This document shows, piece by piece, positions 15,155-18,426 of a stretch of DNA of 18,426 bases; the stretch's first letter is position 1; each line of letters opens with the position of its first letter. The stretch is from Bacteroidales bacterium (GTDB lineage Bacteria; Bacteroidota; Bacteroidia; Bacteroidales; Bacteroidaceae). The stretch is taken from contig SFKY01000048.1 of the NCBI GenBank assembly GCA_004554665.1, positions 1 through 18,426 of the forward strand, written 5' to 3'. A program made the translations under genes and the position numbers. The notes under the pieces were generated by a model, which ran no database searches, had not been told where the DNA came from, and saw only the letters and a program-made list of their open reading frames with translations.

Positions 15155-15923
15155 AGACAGCTCCGTTTTGCAAGAGACAGCCGCTTTCCTTGCCGAATAT
15201 GCCTCTCTGCTGTCGGGATGCGGAGCCACATGTATCCGCATAGAGAAAAACACCAGACGTATGGCTGAGGCCTTTGGCGTGAACCTTGATATATTCATCA
15301 TGCCGGCTCACGTAACAGTATCTGTGTGGAAAACAGACCGGTCGCAAGCAAAAATGGCACAACGCAAGACCGCAAGTTGTGGCATCAGTTTTGATCAGAA
15401 CACCCGCTTAAGCCAGCTCAGTTGGGAAGTGGCCGACAACAGTTTGGGCCTGCCTGCTGCGGTTGGGCGCTTTGAAAGCATAAAGACGACAAAGCCGACG
15501 GGGAAATGGGAGGTGCTGATACTGACGAGTTTTGCCAATGCTGCATTTTGCCGTCTGTTTGGTGGCGACTGGTTTGCCATGCTGATAGTATTCGTTTCGA
15601 CATTGGCCGGATATAGACTCAAGCAAATCATGCTCGAAGATGGTCGCGACGTACGTCTGACTGTTCTTTGCGCCTCATTCTTCTCCGCCTCCATCAGTGC
15701 CGGAGGGCATATTTTCCATATTGGTTCTACCCCGGAATTAGCACTTGGCACAAGTGTTTTATACTTGATTCCCGGAGTGCCGTATATAAATTCTGTCAGT
15801 GATATGATATATAGGCATTATTTGTGTGCGTTCAGCCGATTTCTTGACGCAGTTGTGCTTACCGTATGTCTTTCTGCCGGACTTTGCGCCGGAATGCTCA
15901 TACTTGGATTAAAATGGTTTTAA
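15141..15923 (+). CDS. ThrE-type exporter, N-terminal half (DUF1212-like)
   Basis: The product is 260 residues from the ATG opening MNNPEDSSV; an ATG at 15120 would add seven residues (MKVKTRR), and neither start has a clear ribosome site. The first ~110 residues contain FLAEYASLLSGCGATCIRIEKNTRRMAEAFGV and VTVSVW, the cytosolic opening of the threonine/serine exporter family. The remainder has about five hydrophobic helices, including a segment around LYLIPGVPYINSVSDM that matches the family's conserved PG(V/I)P motif. ThrE of Corynebacterium exports Thr and Ser and is one ~490-residue polypeptide; here, as in many Bacteroidetes and Firmicutes, the C-terminal half is a separate gene 6 nt downstream. 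The two products presumably assemble in the inner membrane. Confidence 0.85.
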   Translation: MNNPEDSSVLQETAAFLAEYASLLSGCGATCIRIEKNTRRMAEAFGVNLDIFIMPAHVTVSVWKTDRSQAKMAQRKTASCGISFDQNTRLSQLSWEVADNSLGLPAAVGRFESIKTTKPTGKWEVLILTSFANAAFCRLFGGDWFAMLIVFVSTLAGYRLKQIMLEDGRDVRLTVLCASFFSASISAGGHIFHIGSTPELALGTSVLYLIPGVPYINSVSDMIYRHYLCAFSRFLDAVVLTVCLSAGLCAGMLILGLKWF

Positions 15924-15929
15924 AGAACG

Positions 15930-16424
15930 ATGTGGAATGATATTTTTGTGAATATTTTTGAGGATGGCTTTTTTGCGGCGATAGCTGCAATCGGTTTTTC
16001 CAGTATCAGCAACACTCCCAGGCGTGCATATCTGACATGCGCTCTGATTGCTGCCGTCGGACATGCCATACGTTACGTGTTGACCTTGCCGGAATTGGGC
16101 GGTTTACACATCATCCCAGCTAGCACGGTGGCTTCATTTGCCATCGGAATGTTCTCGGTGTTGTTTGCATCACACATCAAGTGTCCCGCTGAGGTGTGTT
16201 TTTTCCCGGCACTCTTGCCTATGATACCAGGGATGTATGCCTACCGCACTGTAGAGGCTCTGTTGTCATGCCTGTATCATACTCGAGAAGAAGTTTTCGA
16301 ACATTATTTCTATCTGTTTACCTTCAACGGCCTCACCTGTGCGTTCATTGTCTTGGGCATGGTCGTAGGAGCTACGATTCCCGTCTTTCTCTTAAAGAAA
16401 CTCTCGTTCACCGCAACGCGTTAG
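15930..16424 (+). CDS. ThrE-type exporter, C-terminal half (DUF3815-like)
   Basis: The product is 164 residues and almost entirely hydrophobic, with four to five membrane helices. AIAAIGFSSISNTPRRA and the segment ALLPMIPGMYAYRT carry the family's conserved NTPRR and PG(M/S)xxYR motifs. It is the partner of the preceding gene, from which it is separated by only 6 nt. Together they cover a full-length ThrE-like transporter, predicted to export threonine, serine or related small molecules in exchange for protons. The stop codon is followed within about 12 nt by the promoter box of the LysR gene. Confidence 0.85.
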   Translation: MWNDIFVNIFEDGFFAAIAAIGFSSISNTPRRAYLTCALIAAVGHAIRYVLTLPELGGLHIIPASTVASFAIGMFSVLFASHIKCPAEVCFFPALLPMIPGMYAYRTVEALLSCLYHTREEVFEHYFYLFTFNGLTCAFIVLGMVVGATIPVFLLKKLSFTATR

Positions 16425-16435
16425 CCGTTTTTTTG

Positions 16436-16443
16436 TAATTTTG
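16436..16443 (+). promoter_or_regulatory. -7 box of the LysR gene
   Basis: TAATTTTG exactly matches TAnnTTTG and ends only 7 nt before the ATG at 16451. Transcription should begin at about 16447-16450, so the mRNA would be nearly leaderless. The -33 region falls in the 3' end of the ThrE C-terminal-half gene and has no clear TTTG. Confidence 0.5.
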
Positions 16444-16450
16444 CAGCCAT

Positions 16451-17350
16451 ATGGAACTAAGACAATTAAGATATTTTGCAAAGGCAGCCGAGACACTGAA
16501 CTTTTCACATGCGGCAAACTGCCTGAATATGGCCCAAAGCTCGCTTTCGCAGCAGATTAAGCAACTGGAAGATGAGCTTGGCACACAACTGTTCATCCGC
16601 GACAGCCATTCCATCCGGCTGACCGAGGCGGGAGAAGAGATGCTTCCGTTTGCCCTGCGTACCATCCACGATGCAGAGGCCTGTGCCGACCGGATTCGTG
16701 ATTTACGGAAAATGCTGACTGGCACGATCAACATTGGAGTCACCCATTCTTTCAGTCCCATTCTCACTGAAACCGTTATATCTTTTCTAAAGATGTATCC
16801 GAAGATAAAAGTCAATATCGTGTATAAGCAGATGAACGAGCTCATGGAATTACTTTCCAACCATGAGCTCGATTTTGTTCTCGCATTCAAGCCCATTCAG
16901 CCCTTGCCCGATGTTGAGTCGCATATCCTGTTTCAGAACACATTGTCGGTGATTGTTGGAAACAACCATCCCCTTGCTTCAAAAGATAAAGTATCCATAT
17001 CCGAGCTTGAAAAATACGATTTGGCGCTCCCTTCAAAAGGGTTGCAGGCCCGTAATGCCTTTGACAACATCGTGTCCGATTACGACAAGTTCAAGATACG
17101 CATCGAACTGAATGATGTCAACACGCTCTTGAAACTCGTACGCCAGACAAACCTCGTCACCGTGTTGGCTGAAGATTCCATCTACGGTGTCTGCGATGTG
17201 AAAGCCGTGCCGATAAATGTTCCCGACAACCAGATGTCGGGATGCGTTCATATCCTGAAAGAAACCTATCGCAAACACTCCATGCAAGAGTTTATCCGTA
17301 TTCTTACGGAATCAATCGCTGTCAAACGCTTTCAGAACAATTGGATATAG
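16451..17350 (+). CDS. LysR-family transcriptional regulator
   Basis: The product is 299 residues, standard length for the family. Residues 1-60 form the winged helix-turn-helix (MELRQLRYFAKAAETLNFSHAANCLNMAQSSLSQQIKQLEDELGTQLF) with the characteristic SLSQQIKQLE recognition helix. Residues about 90-295 form the two-lobed effector-binding domain (GTINIGVTHSFSPILTETV). The effector is not identifiable. It sits 26 nt downstream of the ThrE pair in the same orientation, so it may regulate that pair, or the kdp-like locus that converges with it; LysR genes more often regulate a divergent neighbour, and there is none here. Its near-leaderless promoter arrangement is unusual. Confidence 0.93.
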   Translation: MELRQLRYFAKAAETLNFSHAANCLNMAQSSLSQQIKQLEDELGTQLFIRDSHSIRLTEAGEEMLPFALRTIHDAEACADRIRDLRKMLTGTINIGVTHSFSPILTETVISFLKMYPKIKVNIVYKQMNELMELLSNHELDFVLAFKPIQPLPDVESHILFQNTLSVIVGNNHPLASKDKVSISELEKYDLALPSKGLQARNAFDNIVSDYDKFKIRIELNDVNTLLKLVRQTNLVTVLAEDSIYGVCDVKAVPINVPDNQMSGCVHILKETYRKHSMQEFIRILTESIAVKRFQNNWI

Positions 17351-17370
17351 ATAAGTGTCTTGCCTTAAAG

Positions 17371-17416
17371 CCACCCCCTAACCCTTCTCAGAGAGAGGAG
17401 TTGAGGGGGTGTGTTT
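17371..17416. terminator. Bidirectional hairpin between converging LysR and porin genes
   Basis: An imperfect stem pairs CCCCCTAACCCTTCTC with GAGAGGAGTTGAGGGGG, followed by TGTGTTTTTAG on the plus strand. It lies in the 66-bp gap between the two converging genes, where a terminator is expected. The ACCCCCTAACCC/GGGGG style is also that of a common Bacteroidetes intergenic repeat, as I recall. Confidence 0.6.
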
Positions 17417-18073
17417 TTAGAACCCTATCCCAACTCCTGCAACGAGATAGACATGGTCGTTTATGGGTGAGGCAATGGCCTGCACAAACACAGGCATAGA
17501 GAGTTTGTCGCTCAATGCCACATCCTTGGCTGCTTTCAGCGAGATGTCGGTTATTGCGGCCTTGTCGTTGTAGTAGCCTTGCCATGGAGTGCAACCTACG
17601 GATGGTGTCAATGTCACATCGGCTGGGCAAGCGATGTCGTATGACGCATTGATGTAAGTTGAGTAGCAACGCTTATCGCTGTCTGTACGCACGTCGGCTC
17701 CGGCAAACCATGTTGACCAACTGAGAGTAAGAGGCAGTTTAGTGCCGAAGTTGTAAGCCACCGTCGCCTCAAAGTGATGACCTCCGTCTATGGGATTGTC
17801 AGCGGGTCCCTCTTTGTAGTAACCATAAGGATTATGCAATCCGCCCCACCAATAATCCGTCAATGTGGCTGATAATCCACCAATGGAGTAACTGAGATTG
17901 AGGTCCAGTTCCTGAACGTCGCGCTCTGCGTTATTCGTCAGACTCTGGCTGCCCCATACCGACAGGGAGAATCCTTTGTACGACATGCCAAGGGTTGGCT
18001 GAACGGAAAAGCCTGAGTTTTGGTCCATTCCACGCCATACATAGTTGTTTACCAAGTCATTGTTGCCATTCAC
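17417..18073 (-). CDS. TorF-like outer-membrane porin, N-terminally truncated
   Basis: The open frame gives 218 residues from a GTG codon, MNGNNDLVNNYVWRGMDQNSGFSVQPTLGMSYKGFSLSVWG. The motif NNYVWRG near the very start and the terminal VGIGF, with alternating aromatic residues, identify the TorF-like beta-barrel porin family of Bacteroidetes. A real porin begins with a signal peptide about 20-30 residues before this motif; here the same frame reads only RKQEVTV upstream and then meets TGA. Without the signal sequence the product could not reach the outer membrane, so I regard it as a gene remnant or pseudogene. Inserting one base at about 18088-18091 would join another frame but still supply no signal peptide. 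It follows kdpF by 87 nt on the same strand; porins of this type accompany kdp operons in relatives, as I recall. Confidence 0.65.
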   Translation of the reverse strand: MNGNNDLVNNYVWRGMDQNSGFSVQPTLGMSYKGFSLSVWGSQSLTNNAERDVQELDLNLSYSIGGLSATLTDYWWGGLHNPYGYYKEGPADNPIDGGHHFEATVAYNFGTKLPLTLSWSTWFAGADVRTDSDKRCYSTYINASYDIACPADVTLTPSVGCTPWQGYYNDKAAITDISLKAAKDVALSDKLSMPVFVQAIASPINDHVYLVAGVGIGF

Positions 18074-18137
18074 GGTTACTTCCTGTTTTCGTCACTTTTT
18101 CCTGACTTCGTCTTCTTCTGTCGCTGCTCGGGATAAT

Positions 18138-18151
18138 CCGAATTAATTCGG
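18138..18151. repeat. 14-bp perfect palindrome CCGAATTAATTCGG
   Basis: It lies in the spacer between kdpF and the truncated porin, where kdpABC would be expected. It has no T tract, so it is not a clear terminator. It may be a protein-binding site or part of a deletion junction. Confidence 0.45.
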
Positions 18152-18160
18152 CTTCTCCTC

Positions 18161-18247
18161 TCATAGCTCCATCAGTTCTGGCTTGATGAGTACGTACATC
18201 AGGTACGCAAAAGCCACCAAGCTGATGATAAACAATGTTGTGTACAT
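18161..18247 (-). CDS. kdpF: KdpF-like potassium ATPase accessory peptide
   Basis: The product is 28 residues, MYTTLFIISLVAFAYLMYVLIKPELMEL: one membrane helix followed by the short tail (I/L)xPE that typifies KdpF. GGAGG lies 8 nt upstream of the ATG, a strong ribosome site for this genome. KdpF stabilises the KdpABC high-affinity K+ pump in the inner membrane. The next gene should be kdpA, yet the following DNA contains no kdpA, kdpB or kdpC. The stop TGA overlaps an ATG (ATGA) that opens a 35-codon unrelated frame. Confidence 0.7.
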   Translation of the reverse strand: MYTTLFIISLVAFAYLMYVLIKPELMEL

Positions 18248-18267
18248 AATCTCTACCTCCTTTTTCT

Positions 18268-18366
18268 TTAGATTTTCTCAAACCAATCGATACATTTGAA
18301 AAACAGCCAGAAGCAGCCCAAGCCACTTAGCAGGCAGATTGCAAATCCAATTGTAAACAAATCCAT
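18268..18366 (-). CDS. 32-residue membrane peptide upstream of kdpF
   Basis: The product MDLFTIGFAICLLSGLGCFW..WFEKI is one hydrophobic helix (about residues 4-24) with a short aromatic and charged tail. It ends 20 nt before the kdpF start. A peptide of this kind precedes kdpF in Bacteroidales kdp operons as I remember, which makes it a plausible extra subunit or leader; this is not established here. The ATG is preceded by AAAGAAAGAAA with no strong Shine-Dalgarno. An inverted repeat lies 22-49 nt further upstream. Confidence 0.55.
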   Translation of the reverse strand: MDLFTIGFAICLLSGLGCFWLFFKCIDWFEKI

Positions 18367-18387
18367 TTTCTTTCTTTTTTATAAGTT

Positions 18388-18415
18388 ATACATAAATGTT
18401 GTCACCTTTATGTAT
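18388..18415. promoter_or_regulatory. Inverted repeat upstream of the kdp-like genes
   Basis: ATACATAAA (18388-18396) and TTTATGTAT (18407-18415) form a perfect 9-bp inverted repeat around a 10-bp spacer, 22 bp before the ATG of the first small gene. The symmetry suits a dimeric regulator such as a response regulator; which one is unknown. The window ends 11 bp beyond, so the promoter cannot be seen fully. Confidence 0.45.
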
Positions 18416-18426
18416 CGCAATGGACA

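Noticed and set aside
18057..18326. 89-codon minus-strand frame across kdpF
   Set aside because: It is out of frame with kdpF and the upstream peptide, both of which have clear membrane helices; its sequence has no family features.

Overview
The window looks like a chromosomal stretch from a Bacteroidales bacterium, most likely a Prevotella-like genus. Several intergenic regions carry the Bacteroidetes -7 promoter box TAnnTTTG, most genes lack a strong Shine-Dalgarno site, and the gene set is typical of that group: an OmpP1/FadL-type porin, a long-type PPi-dependent phosphofructokinase, a YgiQ radical SAM protein, a two-gene ThrE-type exporter and a TorF-like porin with kdpF. The genus is inferred from style and gene content and was not checked against a database. 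No tRNA, rRNA, CRISPR array, prophage or intact insertion sequence was found.

Layout. Bases 142-2841 (minus) hold an outer-membrane beta-barrel of the OmpP1/FadL family and, upstream of it, a secreted Trp/Tyr/Gly-rich protein of unknown role, separated by an AT-rich repeat array. Bases 2999-4365 (plus) hold prmA and a flavodoxin, divergent from the Trp/Tyr/Gly-rich gene. Bases 4375-7059 (minus) hold a membrane-anchored GH25 lysozyme and PPi-phosphofructokinase; the latter has a repeat-bearing 5' leader. Bases 7344-14210 (plus) form a long, tightly packed run: a small conserved protein, a PlsC-type acyltransferase, a 970-residue secreted protein best read as a zinc amidase interrupted by a golvesin-like domain, a 107-residue protein, ygiQ, and a PP2C-like protein overlapping ygiQ by 77 nt.

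Bases 14211-14914 contain no protein gene. They hold a compact minus-strand promoter-plus-terminator unit that predicts a small RNA of about 68 nt, a second minus-strand terminator, and a long inverted repeat. Bases 14915-16424 (plus) hold a small membrane protein followed by the two halves of a ThrE-type exporter, then a LysR regulator (16451-17350) with an almost leaderless start. Bases 17417-18366 (minus) look like a collapsed kdp potassium-transport locus: a 32-residue membrane peptide and kdpF are present, kdpABC is absent, and a porin without its signal peptide follows directly.

The strongest items for follow-up are the interrupted amidase, the predicted small RNA, the tandem repeats in the pfp leader and the kdp deletion scar. 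No complete new multi-gene system could be demonstrated from sequence alone.
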